A stretch of DNA of 64,000 bases from Poa pratensis (lineage: Eukaryota > Streptophyta > Magnoliopsida > Poales > Poaceae): the NCBI GenBank assembly GCA_947311845.1, contig CAMZMU010000034.1, positions 84,682,527 through 84,746,526 on the forward strand, written 5' to 3'. Position 1 is the first letter of the stretch; every line of letters begins with the position of its first letter. The notes beneath the pieces were generated by a model, which saw nothing but the letters and a program-made list of their open reading frames with translations, was not told the origin of the DNA and made no database searches. The position numbers and the translations under genes are program-made. This document shows, piece by piece, positions 44,768 to 57,900 of this stretch.

Positions 44768-46013
44768 TACATATTTCTATTCATTCTCTCTACGTACAAG
44801 TTTTTTTTAGAGTTTTGCAAAGCCTAGAGATGTGTTTTTTCCGTGGAGATTCCAATAGTTTATGAATCCAACACGAGAACTGCACTTCTCATAAATAAAT
44901 AAATAAATAGCAAGTCCGGGATCAACACCTATACAGGGAAAAAAAGTGGAAATCACATATGTAGACCTCTTTGATTCAAATGATTTGCATAAAAATTTAG
45001 AGGATTGAAATCCTTATGATTTCCCCATGATGGAACTTTACACTAGATATACAGGAAATCAAAAGAACCACTCATACCTCCTTTTCAAATAAATTTTACT
45101 TTAATCAAATAAATTTGGGTGTATATGAATTCCTGCGTGATTGAAGTTTCATGGCATTGCAATATTGCAGATCAAAGAAGGCTGTTAAAAAAAACGGCGA
45201 GGGCCGTGGAGTCTGGTCTGGTCGGGTGCCAAGGCTGTAGCCCGGCCCCCCAGCCAAGCCGCCACCGTGTCGTGTTCGTGCTCTGTCTTTTCCTCCTCTC
45301 GGTGATTTCCGCACGTTTCCTCGCCGAGTCTACCGCTAGACGCCCCAAAAGCACCTGGCCCTCGCCGTTCTCGTGGTAAAAAAGTGTGACGCTCAGCAAA
45401 TTAAGCACCGGTCCCACGTGCTCATCGTATCCAGTCCGGAACTGCGACCGGTTAAATTATCCCCGCTCTATGTCCTGATGATGATCTCAGACGATTTAGG
45501 GTGGCACCTAAACCTAATTAGTTTTGACCGGCAAGACAGACAGGACAGTTGATCGTCGAATCCACCTATACATAGCTTACCACTTTAATACATGTCTCTC
45601 GTCTTGCCTAACCTGGAAATTATGCATGTGCCTGCTTTTTCCAACATTTTTATTAATTAGTCTTCGGAAAAAAAGCACTACTGGATTCCAGCATCTAGGA
45701 GTTGTACTACCTTTTTTTTTTGAACAAAGTTGTACTACCTTGTAAATCCATTTGGTCCGCACTTTGAATCTCTCCACGAAATAATCCAATGCATATGGAC
45801 CCTGCTCTCTGATTCCTTTTCTTTAATTTGACGGACTAGCTAGCATACATATGCAGGTTTGATTGATGGGTCGGGCGGTCGGCGACCGGCGTGTTGGTTG
45901 GTTCGTCCTACCAAATCAGTTGATCTCCGGGCCCTCACCTCCATTTGCGACAAGCAAAAGCTAGCCAGAATGGCACGCCGCGGGAACCTGACTATGGACC
46001 CTGAAAGCAGTAG
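44768..46013. other. Unassigned sequence with a MITE relic
   Basis: At about 44966-45075, CCTCTTTGATTCAAATGAT…CAGGAAATCAAAAGAACC resembles the AGGCCTCTTTGATT family also seen at 25855, but is shorter and diverged. No gene is supported. Confidence 0.4.
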
Positions 46014-46016
46014 CTA

Positions 46017-46932
46017 GGTGTGCGTTTGGTAGCAACTTTTGAGCTTCGCGGGGGCAGGCTCACAGGGCACTCTCTCGGTCATGTTGTGCATGTCGTTTAG
46101 CCTGCATGCCTCTAGGCTAGGCTCGCCATATGCAGTTCACCAAACAGCATGCTTGTGTTTCCTGTGATAGTTAGTCTCACCTTCTTCCACGTGGGTGGAG
46201 TTACCTCCCATCACCACACTTGTATACATGTCGACCGGCGAGTGGCCGTGACGGCGGAGGCCGCCGGCGAAGGACGTGGTGAGCACGGCCATGGCGCGGG
46301 CGAAGGACTAGCTACTAGGTGCTGCTACAACAACGGAGTTCAACATGAGGAGCGGATGTTGAAAAAGACACGTACAAGAATAGTCTAAATACGCTCATAT
46401 ATGGCACAAGATCTACTCTTCTACGCCCAACGAAACGAAAAACTCACAACACGAAAGTTGTGTCAAATGGTGATGCGAAGCTACTCCTAAAAGGAAATTT
46501 CAAACCGTCGATTGTGTGCGATTAATTTGACGAAATTCGTCTAAAAAGTTTCAAACATGAACTCGAAATTAGAAGTTAACAATTAACAAAAGTCGAAAGC
46601 GATTGTCAGAATGTAACCACATCATCAATACGCATCATTTCGTATAGACCTTATTTTAAATCGAGCATTGTAGTGTTGATTAGAAAGAAGAAGATGAAGT
46701 AGAAATAAGGAGAGTGAGTGGAAACAAAGTTCACGTACAAGGTTGGAGCGCAGGAGGAAAGAACGAGCCAAGCCAGCCAGGAACGGTCGATTCGAGCGTA
46801 CCCATCGAGGCTGGTTTTTCGGTGACCATTGCAGCTGAAGGGCCTGGCCCAAGAGGTCATGCAGGCATCCAATTACTGTGTGGTTGCAGCTGGCGAGCCA
46901 AGTCTTGGCTCCTGCAGGTTACCAAACGCGTC
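46017..46932. mobile_element. Harbinger (Tourist-like) non-autonomous element, 916 bp
   Basis: Terminal repeats GGTGTGCGTTTGGTAGC and GGTTACCAAACGCGTC (inverse) flank the element, with a 3-bp CTA duplication at 46014-46016 and 46933-46935. A GCGTTTGGT terminus plus a CTA/TAA duplication is typical of PIF/Harbinger. Subterminal regions carry inverted GGCTCGCCATATGCAG-like and GCAGCTGGCGAGCC motifs. No transposase is present. Confidence 0.8.
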
Positions 46933-46935
46933 CTA

Positions 46936-48050
46936 GTGTGCGTATTGTTTATGCAGCAACTTACCGTGAGATTTCGTGGGAGTACATATATTTCGTGGTC
47001 AGTACTGTACTACACGTTTGTTTGTTCGTACATAACGTGTGGCGCGATTATTTGCTTTTCTATCCTGACATCGCTACGTGTACCAGACACCATTTCCAAA
47101 TTCGTCTGACACTACTTAGCATTTCTGAAGAATATGCTGCTGCGTCTAGTTCTAGCAAACAAAAAGATGTAGTGCTACCACGATACTAATAGCAGCCGTA
47201 GCCTCTGAAAATTGTTTTGAGTGATCTGGAATTTCCTAGAGGATGTGGAGGTTGTGTCCAAAGTCAAACTTGAGCCTCTAAGAATGTTCCTGTGTTTTTA
47301 TAATCAAATGTACTTCATTTCACACATTTAAAACAACAAACGACATAGTTCGAACTGCATAATTCAAATTACATATAGTTAAAACGACATAGGTCAAAGT
47401 ACATAAACGCATACGAGATATTTCAAACAACATAATTTAAAAGGCATGCTTCAAACAGTACTATTCAAGCGATATAATACGATGACATAGTTCAACAAGA
47501 TATATAGCTTGATCGCGACTACTTCTACTTGTTCTTGTCAAAGCATGAACGCCAATATACATTTGCTTCTCTAGTAGTCGGCGGGATGTCGTTCCCGGTA
47601 GCAGGGCCATTCTCCTGTGTCGGAAGACCCGCTCTAAAGGATCCTACACAAGAAAGACAAATCCCGACAAATCTGAAAATTTCGAGTTTGGCAAAGGTCA
47701 CATCTCAGATCGAAAAATTGTCATTTTTACATAGACCAAAATACATAACATTTCCCATTGATTTTTTGCACACCGGTAGCAATAATCATGTTCTACTTCT
47801 AGGATTTTTTTTCACATTTTTGCGAAGCTTAGAAATGTGCTATTCGAATTTTTCAAAAAAAAAACCCTCCGTGGAGCTCGTCCTCCAAATCACCACACTC
47901 GAAAATATAGGTGGTATAATGTAACCCCTTGCAATGCCAACTAGACATTTGCCTCACATGACACATCACTAAATGAGAAAATAAGTGCTTCTGATAACAT
48001 AACATAGGGCATTTCAAAAAGAAAAAGACTCTACAGATTTGTTTTAACAT
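46936..48050. other. Unassigned sequence with a degenerate minisatellite
   Basis: Between about 47310 and 47500 a 12-16 base unit around ACATAGTTCAAA recurs about ten times with drift. No gene is supported in the rest. Confidence 0.5.
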
Positions 48051-48335
48051 TTTGAAATGCGTTTAAAATACATTTTAAATACCGAGTGCATGTGCACCCG
48101 GGAGGCAAAACGCCTCTCCCATACTACTTCGCTTTAGTTTCTTGTCATTTCTTTCTATCTCTGATCATCACATGCAAATCCCATACTACTGTACATATTG
48201 TTTTAATATTTTTAAATGCGTTTAAAATACATTTTAAATACCGAGTGCATGTGCACCTAGGAGGCAAAACGCCTCTCCCATACTACTTCGCTATAATTTT
48301 TTGTCATTTCTTTCTATCTCTGATCGCTGTGTTGC
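48050..48335. repeat. 159-bp direct duplication
   Basis: GTTTAAAATACATTTTAAAT starts both copies (48061 and 48220). Each contains GAGTGCATGTGCACC and an inverted GGCAAAACGCCTC. The frame at 48086-48424 is explained by the repeat. Confidence 0.85.
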
Positions 48336-49080
48336 TCTGTAATCATCAGTGTGTTCTTTTTTCTGTGAAAAAAATAAAAACTATCAGTACGGAAACTGCT
48401 ACAACTAGTTTCAAGAGGACTTAAAAAGAGAGAGCTAGTATTGTGAATAATACTATTTGTATGCTGTATGAGTGTATATGTTCGTTGTTATTGCAGTTTG
48501 TTCCTTGCTGTAGTCCTGACGAGACGAAGACGAAGGCAGGCACGATGGGGAGAGGAAGGGAGAAAAGGGTCACCTTTTGACGGTGGCTTGCGACTTGTAG
48601 ACACATCGTACGCTCCGACAGTAACCCTGGCCGGCCCACACGCGTATACAGAACGGCCGGGGAACGTGAGCACTGCGGGGAGGAATGGATGGGTGATGCC
48701 GTGCCGACATCGTCGATCGGTCCGGCCGCGGCGCTGTACGAACGTACGTGTCGCCGGCGATCGATGCCCGACGTGCGCAAGTCGACCACGTACTTGCGCC
48801 TACATGTGCACTCTGAACGAAGCGTGCCGGTCGCCGGTACGGCTGGTGAAGGCGTGAAGCGGTGGCCCGATTGGCTTTGCCGATGTCCACTCTGGTGGCT
48901 GCTCTAGCCTCGTTAGCTAGGGGATGTGAAAACATAAAGACCGATCGAGTGGGTTGGCTATCTAAGCTGCTTAGACTGACCAGAAAATTAATTCTCAGCG
49001 TTAAAATAACAGTAAAGTTGTCGGATGGGCCCAATAACGCGTCCCCACTTCGCGTGTGTTCGTAGGAGGTAATAACCGGG
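48336..49080. other. Unassigned sequence
   Basis: GC-rich from 48500 to 49080 with overlapping frames on both strands (for example a 239-codon minus frame ending at 48570), none with a known domain. Confidence 0.4.
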
Positions 49081-49084
49081 AGTG

Positions 49085-49400
49085 CCGGCAACGCGCGCTT
49101 CTGACAGGCGGCACCGGCCAGTGGGCGACTCAGCGTCGCCGGTAGAATTATTGTGACTGGTATGCCCGTTTTAATTATGCACCGATATAAGCACCGACAC
49201 TGGCACCGATATAAACCACAACCGAGGCATGCAAGTTTCTTGAGGCTGGGTCGCCACCTCCGACGACGGTGACAACCGCAGCAACGCACGCCACGTCGGA
49301 TCCTGACGGGCGGGACCGGTCATTGAACGACTCAACGTCTCCAGTAGAGTTATTGTGACCGGTATGCCCGTTTTAATTATGCACTAGTATCAGCACCGAC
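49085..49400. repeat. ~202-bp tandem duplication, diverged
   Basis: GGTATGCCCGTTTTAATTAT occurs at about 49159 and 49361 with related sequence upstream (GACGGGCGG-ACCGG…CGACTCA-CGTC). Also GCACCGATATAA/GCACCGACAC submotifs repeat. Confidence 0.75.
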
Positions 49401-49878
49401 ACCAGAGGAGGAACCTGCCCCAACACCAGCACCAACACATGAGGAGGCGGCAAAAGATGAGGATAACGACGACGATGACTGGTCAGAGCTGGAGTGAGAG
49501 AGAATACATGTGGCTATCGAGGCCTTCCTCTGCTAGAACAAACCCACCACACTCCGGCAAGAGCGACCTGGAGAAGTTCCTCAATGCCGCAGCTGACGAC
49601 GGGGTCCCCGCGCTAGGGTTCTGGCCTATACTATTAGTTTTCTGAAAAGTCAAAATTTACGATTTCGAAGGATACCCTGCGACGGGGATCTGTTTAGAAA
49701 CTATATTGTGCAAATAAAAGGGTATGATACATTATGTTGTGTCTAAAGACATATGAAAAATTCAGTTAATTATAACCGAGATACTAAAATTAATAGACAT
49801 GATATGATTGTGTATAATAATTTTTTAACATGGACAATTGGTTGGTTTAAGGAATGCATGATACGTACCTTGCGTGTA

Positions 49879-49950
49879 CTCCCTCCGTATCAAAATATAA
49901 GATGTTTTAGCATGTTGGACCCAACATGTATTAATAAATATAAATATTAG
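49879..49950. mobile_element. Half Stowaway MITE
   Basis: TA then CTCCCTCCGTATCAAAATAT marks a Stowaway end; the matching right end is absent. Confidence 0.55.
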
Positions 49951-50040
49951 TGCAGAGATGACCTTAACAATCGATTTGCTAAAAAAATATGATGTGAACA
50001 GCTTGCATATTGAGATAAAAAATATCACCTTAATAAGAAC

Positions 50041-50274
50041 TATAGTTAATAAAAACCCATTTATATGATAAAAAAGCATATCCAGCCAACCTGTTTTTCT
50101 TTTAACAACCGGCATAAGCAGACATGATGTAAAACACATTATTCTCTGATGAAGCAGACGTAAATGGGCCCATTCGTATCCGTTTCTGTCCTATATTTGT
50201 GCTTTCACAATTGGCCCAAGTTGGAAAAAACGGCGCCTCCGAAATATTTAGGCGGGACGAGAATCCCTCCATTT
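50041..50274 (+). repeat. Upstream copy of the TSK promoter
   Basis: This segment matches 51571-51833, the sequence directly before the TSK transcribed region, from TATAGTTAATAAAAAC through GGCGGGACGAGAATCCCTCC. It lacks a ~25-base stretch present in the downstream copy (about 51759-51783), and reads TTTAGGCGGGA where the functional copy reads TTTTGGCGGGA. It is not followed by TSK coding sequence. Confidence 0.85.
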
Positions 50275-51570
50275 CATGTGACAACCAATTTGTATATTTT
50301 TGTATTTCCAATGGTGTACAACAAAAAGAAATAGCCTATGAATTTTTAGTGGCGTAAAATATATTTGGACCCGTTGCAACGCACAGGCATTGTGATACTT
50401 CGAGTAATACCACTTTGTATTCATATCCGACAACATCCTCATATTTGTATTTATATTCATGTTAAAATATGAAAACGGACGTGGGATCCGCATCCGATTC
50501 GTTCCCACCCACGGGTGCGAAGCCTACCAACCAAACGAAAAGGACCAACCGTTGGTCTTCTCCTTCCACTCGACATGATTCCCCTCTAACCTTTAAGGAA
50601 AAAAAGCACTCCCATGCCCAGTGGCGGAGCTTGCCAAGGATGGCTGGGGGAAAACAGAAATAATTGAAGCTTGGGGGGGGGGGGGGGGTTGCAGAAGCAT
50701 GCATTTTCTACCTCCCCAAAAAAATCAAAGTCTGGGGGGGGGGGGGGGGGCACCGCCCCCCCTGACATACACATAGCTCCGCCAGTGCACATTCCTTCGT
50801 CCGGCTCTCAATTATTATTGACAATGCTTTGTCCACTGACCTCCTCCTCACCACCGTTGCGCTCCATGGAGCAGCCGAGGCCCCTCCACCCCTACCCCCC
50901 TCTAGGCGACTCCGTCGCGCCGCCCACCACCGCAATTCCCTACTCGAGCTCGAGCACATAGATCGAAGTGGTCGATGACCCGAAGCCGCCTGGTATTTTA
51001 CTCACTCGCATATTCACTTCATGCTAGGTTTTTGTTCATTTGCTCCATGCTTATTTGGCCTGACATCTCCATCCCTCGTGCTCAAAACTCAAGACATTCT
51101 GCCGTCGTTCCTCGCCCCTATCGCCGACATTCTCTGGGCGCCAAGCGAGCTCGGCGCCGGCCCGTCGAGGGCGCAGCACCAGACGGGGCAGAGCAGCACG
51201 CGTTTACACCTGGTTCTCTTCAGCGATGAGGCTGGTGACATTGATGTGACGTCGTTCCTCCGTCCTATCGCCGACATTATCTCTGTGGCAAACCAGATCG
51301 AGCCGGAGAACGCCCGAGTCGCGTTCATATGTATGTTCTTGCTCCCGTTCATCGACCCTATCTTGCTTTGTTTTTGTTTGTTTCTCTCCCTTTTTCTCGC
51401 CGCTTGGGCAAGGGCTTAACGTTTTTTTTTTGTTATCAAATTGAGGCCACTCACGTCTCTGTTCTTCTAATTGTAGTTGCCTCCATAGCTTTCTCACAAG
51501 TTTACATTTGAGTAACATATGGGCACCATCTTCGTCTAGTATCATCTAACACGAATCTTTTCAAGATTTT
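50275..51570. other. Sequence between the two TSK promoter copies
   Basis: Contains the small element with G tracts (50619-50789) and a GC-rich region (50830-51420) with frames lacking clear domains. Confidence 0.4.
50619..50789. mobile_element. Small element with terminal inverted repeats and two G tracts
   Basis: CAGTGGCGGAGCTT at the left and TAGCTCCGCCAGTG at the right form imperfect inverted ends resembling a common plant hAT terminus. Inside are two uninterrupted G runs of about 17-18 bases (about 50671-50688 and 50734-50751). No clear TSD was found. Confidence 0.45.
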
Positions 51571-51922
51571 TATAGTTAATAAAAACTCATTTATTTATGA
51601 TAAATAAAGCATACCGAGCCAACCTGTTTTTCTTTCTAACAACCGGCATAAACAGACATGATGTAAAAGTAAAACACATTATTCTCTGATGAATCAGACG
51701 TAAATGGGCCCGTTCGTATCAGTTTCTGTCCCATATTGTGCTTCCACAATTGGCCCAACGCAACAAGCACAGCCCGAGCTGGAACAAAAAGTCGCCTCCG
51801 AAATATTTTGGCGGGACGAGAATCCCTCCATTTAGCCCCACTCCCAAATCGCCCAAAATCCGCAGCGAGAAAAGAAAGTGGGGAAATCAATCCAGGCCGG
51901 AACCCTAGCGGGCGCGGCGGCG
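51571..51922 (+). promoter_or_regulatory. TSK promoter and 5' UTR with E2F-like site
   Basis: TTTTGGCGGGA at 51806-51816 matches the plant E2F consensus, which drives S-phase genes; this fits a replication-coupled repair gene. The region from 51840 to the ATG is likely 5' UTR. No clear TATA box. Confidence 0.55.
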
Positions 51923-54900
51923 ATGGCGCGCGGCGGCGGGCGGACGAAGGCGGACGAGGAGGAGGAGCTGAGGGGCGCGAAGCGTGGGTACCGGGAGGCG
52001 GTGGCGGAGGGGAACCGGGCGGAGGAGGCGCGGTGGGCGAACGTCATCGGCGACATCCACAAGAGGCGCGGGGAGTACGTGGTGGCGCTCCGCTGGCTGC
52101 GGATCGACTACGAGGTCTCCGTCAAGCACCTCCCGGAGCGCCACCTCCTCGAGTCCTGCCAGTCGCTCGGGGAGGTCCACCTCCGCCTCGGCAACGTCAA
52201 GGAGGCCCTCACCTACCAGGTTGTTTTATTCCCCAGATCTCGCGTTCCATCGGATCCGATGCACGAGATGTTTATTATTAGCAGCAGTTCTTTGGGTTGG
52301 ATCACATAATTTTAATTTCGGTTTTGAGCGAATGTGTGTGTATTGTGTTTGGACCATTTTGTAGTTTATATGCAGCTTCGATTGGACAGTGTGTTTGAAC
52401 TGTTTAGTGACAAACATTAGGTTGGTCTGTTGGAATCAGAGGGACGCAGATCCATTCCATGGTGCATATGTACATCAACTTTGATCTGACCTCGTATTTG
52501 AAATGTTTTAGTGCTGAGCATTAGACTTGCATAATTTGGCCGCAGTATTGCTTGTTTCAACAAGCTCTGTGGTGTTTTTATAAATTGTCGTATCAATCAG
52601 CAGAGCTTGTTGCTGTACCTAGTGTTGAGCTGTAGAAATTTGCTACATTTTACTGGTGTGAGTATTGCAAATAATCTAGCATCTCATATTTGGGTGACTG
52701 ATTAGTTGCTGATGATGCATGTAACACCATTTCCCTGGCACAAGTTGGCCGATGTGTGGATTCCTGCTGCTGCTGGGTTTAGTCTCATGTTGTTAGTCCT
52801 TTTGTACAAGGCCATATTTTCAGTTTAGGTGCAGTAAATTTTCATGTAGACCTTTTGGTAAACCATCCATACCACAACCGGGACAACCCTTTTGCGCGAA
52901 TTAAAGGTGAAATCCTACTGCCTGTTATCATGACATGCATCTGAATTTACCAGTCCTGTTTCAGTACCGATTAAACTCTGATGTGCTCACTACATTTTCG
53001 GTAATAAGATCTGATTTCTCGTTTCATTTCTGTTGTTGGTTATTTAGGTAACGAACACATTTAGCTATTAACCTGAAATATATGGTTGGTTTCTACTACA
53101 TGAAGTCACGAACTCATTCCGTTTCCCCTGATGTTTGCTTGCTTCACAGAAGAAGCACCTACAACTTGCCAAGGATTCAGATAACCTTGTTGAGCAACAG
53201 CGAGCTAGCACCCAGCTTGGGAGAACCTACCATGAAATCCTTCTAAGATCTGAAAATGACTGTAGTGCCATACGGAATGCCAAGAAGTATTTCAAATCTG
53301 CCATGAAACTGGTGCAGAATCTAAAAGAGAATGCCTCGTCTGAAAAATCCCTCTATCTGACGGAGCTCATCGATGCACACAATAATATGGGCATGCTTGA
53401 ACTGGAACTTGAGAACTTTGAAGAAGCTGAGAAACTACTTCTCCAGGGTTTGAAAATATGTGATGAAGAAGAGGTATATGACGATGCTCGTACTAGGCTT
53501 CATCATAATCTAGGAAATGTCTATACTGCGTTACGCATTTGGAAGAAAGCCAGGTATCATATTGAGAAGGACATAGATATATGTAGAAAAATACACCATC
53601 TTCAAGGCGAGGCAAAGGGATTTATAAATCTGGGGGTGTTGCATTATCAGGATCAAGATTATGAAAATGCAAAACTTTGTTACAATAAAGCTCTTCAAAT
53701 AATAAAGGGTTTGGAAGATGAAGATGCACTAGTTGAACAAATTAATCAGAATATTAATACTGTTACGAAAGCAGCTGAAGTTCTTGAGGAGATGAAGGAA
53801 GATGAACAGAAACTGAAAAAGCTTGTCAGAGATACTTCTAGTGCGCGTGAAACATCAATTGAGAGAAAACTCCTCCTTGAGCAGTATGCATTGCTGGATA
53901 ATCTTATTGAGAAGGCAACAATGATATCAGCATGGCAAAAAGTAAGTGAACTAAACAGTATCTAACTATGTGAACTTTACCCACATAGTATTAGCTGTAA
54001 CTTGTACCCACTTTCTGTTTGTGATTTTATTTTTTGCTACTTCTGAATTTTACTTAGAAAAAATATTCAGATAGTTTCCCTACATTTATGCATAACTGGA
54101 CACAGTTCTCCTAAGGGCTTGGTTGACTTGATCTACATTTTGTTGAGGGCTAGTCCTGTGGATGACGGTAGTAGTGTTAAATGCTGTCTTTCGGTCATAA
54201 GTATCCATATTTTACTAGAAGCTTATGTTTAGAATTATAACTTCTGCCCAAGCTTCAAGTCCGAACTATTTATGTTATGTGCTATCAATGTCGAAATATT
54301 TCAGCTATGCTGGTTTTACTTGGCTCTACTTCGTACAGACACATGTGTTGAACTGCATGTATATTTTACATGCTTTGCATTGTACCAAGTACTAAAGTGA
54401 ATTGGTTAATTATTGTTTATTTCATTTGGTGAAAGAAAATGCTGGAACAAGTTTCAGAACTGTACTTGAAAAACTGTACTGTGCCTCTGCATACTCTAAT
54501 AATATAAATATTTATGCGACCCTGTGATGACCATAAGCACATGGTTCAGTTCTGATATAAACTATTTGCTTTCCAGCACAAGGAATATTCGCAAGGCAAA
54601 ATAAGAGTAACAAATGAACTTTGTGACAAGGAAAAACAGAGTGATGCTCTTCTGTCCATAGGAGAATCATGCCAAAAGCTTAGACACTTCAGCGAAGCTA
54701 GTAAATGGTACATGAAAAGCTTGATCATGTATCAATCAATTGGAAATTTGGAGGTGACTTTACGTTTCCTTATTTATATTTGTGTGTATGTCGGCATGTC
54801 TGTTACATAATAATAAGACCACCATCCTGTTTGCAAACCGTGGTGCTAACAGTTCAAATCTTGCATACCTTGGATACGTGAAATTTCAGGGGCAAGCATT

Positions 54901-57900
54901 AGCAAAAGTGAACATTGGGAATGTTCTTGATTCTTGTGGTAAACAGGCTGATGCGTTGGAAGCTTTTGAAGAAGGATACAGGCAATATCTCTGTACCTTC
55001 CTGTCTAATACTTTTTTCAAGTAACTTGCTATCTTGGATGCTACAAAGTAGGAATAGATCAGATTAAATTTTAGTGGTTTGAAGAGCACATGGGCATGCC
55101 AGGGGAGGCTTATCCATGAACGTGTTATTTGATTCATTGAAAGTTTGAAACAGTAGGTGGCTGAATATATGGACAATGGTACTAGTATGAAAGCTTGATA
55201 AGAATACGGAGTGTCAGTATTTTGATTTTTGAAAAAACCATATATTCTAATCGAGATAACAGGCATCTAGTACCATGTCCAACATATATGGACATATTCT
55301 TGCTATCTTACACACATCGAGGATACGCTGAACATCCGTACACATACATAATGTATTGTAATTATGTCAGTGCTTGAGGAATCATTTGTAGTTTGATCTG
55401 AAAATTTGACCTGTAGTCACATCGACCTACAATGTCACCTCAAAACCAAATTTTGATGTATGACTATCACCATAACTGGTTACAACTATGAACCAATATA
55501 AGTTAATAGAACATGTAGTGTAGCATGTGCTTTATTGATCCCAAGGAAGTTGTAAACATGTGCTGGAGTAATTACTATTTGCAATGCCATATTGCCATTT
55601 TAGTTCCGTGCCATAATGTATTTGGTAATTGTTCCAGTAGTTCTGGAACTGCATGTGTCATTGTGGCATTTTAGTTCCACCTTTAGATTCTGATACTTGC
55701 ATTTTAATGATATGCAGAATTGCTGTGGAAGCTGATCTACCAGGCGTGCAACTAGATGCCCTAGAAAACATGCAATACATTCACATGGTCAGATCTAATA
55801 ATGTAGAAGAAGCCAAGTAAGTTACTAAGTACATACGTTGGACATAAGAAAGCTAATTTAGGCAAACCTGTTATTGATTAGATTTTATTTTTCTTCAGGA
55901 AGTTGCAGCAAAAAATAGATAACCTGAAGCAAATGTTGAATCAACACGAAGCATTGGAAACTGTTAGTGACTATTGCCCAGAAACTGAATCTGAAGGTGG
56001 TGATGTATCTGATCATATACTTGATCCAGTGGACAGTGATGGGCATGATGCAAATACATATTCTGAGGAGCCTGATGATGATGTTATTCTTGCCTCACTT
56101 GTTCATAGAAGTAGAAGCTCATCCGATATCAAGGCATCCAAGGTACATAGCATCCCAAAGAAGGTTGATAGATTATGTGATATGGATGAGGGCACTAGAG
56201 AAGTTATAAGTAAATCATGCAATAATCAGTCTGGTAGAAAACGTGTCCGTATGGTTATATCAGACGATGAAGCTGATGAGAGTCCTGAAATTGATCAATC
56301 GAAAAGGATACTAAGTAGTCGAACAGATAGTCTGTCTACATCAGGTACACGCCATATGAACATTGTATGCTTTCTCCAGCTTTTGGAATGCCTGGTGATT
56401 GTCTCCTAATTATTTTCTATTTATTTTTCGATCACCACAGAGCGTATAGCAAATGGAGCAGACAACGGAATTCAGGTTATAGAAAGCTTATACTCTCTTT
56501 TAACTTATAATTATATTATTGATATTGTGATACATTATTTTTCTTAACATCTGTTAGTTCTCATGTGTTCCATTAGATGCTGGTAGAAAATTAAAGAGAC
56601 TTATTATTGTCCCCATCTTTTGGGTAATAACTAGTATTCTTCTGCAGGATACTTTACACCCTACTGAACCCAGGGATGTGCACAGTATTAGCACACCCTG
56701 CCCCGCTGAGGAAAGTATATGTTCATTCAAATCAAGTAGCCCCATTGGTCATGGTAATGATAGCCGGGAAATAGGAGCTTTAAGTAGAGGAAAGGTGTCT
56801 TCATCCAAACCAGCAGCAAGTGGTTCCAAAGTTGGTACTTCTGCATCACACAGTCAGCCACAAGGTCAAAATGCTGCCGGTCTTCAATCAACAGATGCTG
56901 ATCATGTAAGTATTGTTGCAAATTCAGTCTTCACATGATCGCTAAAAAGCATGTGAGGGTTGTGCTTTCCGTTGCTCTCTCCTTTGTTAGTTAGTTGGAG
57001 ATTCCGTAGTGCCTTGGTCAGCTGGTAAGTGGTAACCTGAGATCTCCATGAATGGTGAAATATATTAGAATGCATTCATATGTTAAATGGAACATCTACT
57101 ATTATGATCTCCAACATTTAGTTTTGAATGTACATATGTTTGTACTTTCCTTTTTCTGGTTGCTGCATGAACCGAGCACTCAATGCCAATGAAACATATG
57201 ATTAAGCTACTATGTGCGGGCCACTTAGAAATATCAATTATAGGGCAGGCAATTGATGTGTGAACCTATCCTCGAATGATACTACTCCTGATGAATATCA
57301 CTGCTCTACGGTTATAGCTGCATGCCTACATGTCTAAACACTTTTTATTTTTTTGGGAGTGAGCTTTGTACCATATTCACATTACAAGCACATCAGCTGC
57401 TCCACTTATGGTAATACATGTGGCCTGTGGTTCAAATCTGATGAGATACTTAATTTTGCAGCATTATTTAGCTTTCAGAATTGGTGAGCATCTGGTGTAT
57501 TTGGATGCAAATGCTTGCATATGCGAGTCTGCTTTTAGCATTGAGTCTCTTAAAGTTGAGGTGGCATGTGTATACTACCTTCAGATTCCTGATGAAAAGA
57601 GCTCCAAAGGTTTACCCTTACTTTCTAAATTTTGACGAGTCATATTGTGTGTCCATTCAATTTTGTTGATTGTTTTCTATCAGGGGAATTAGTTTCAATC
57701 TTTTACTCCAGTGAGTTCGCCTTAATATTCTTATTAATAGAATGTCAGAGGTTGAGGGAGGGATATGTACTTCAGAAACCATTTCAAGATCTTTTACCAT
57801 TTCTCTTATCAAGTTATCATCTATGGCCTTGTTGAAGAAATGTAGAATGTCCTTTGTAGAGATGCATTCTTTGGTTCTTCCTTCAGCTGTTATGTCCATA

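Noticed and set aside
48570..49289. 239-codon minus-strand frame
   Set aside because: No recognisable domain, irregular composition, part of it lies in a tandem repeat, and competing frames on the other strand are equally long.
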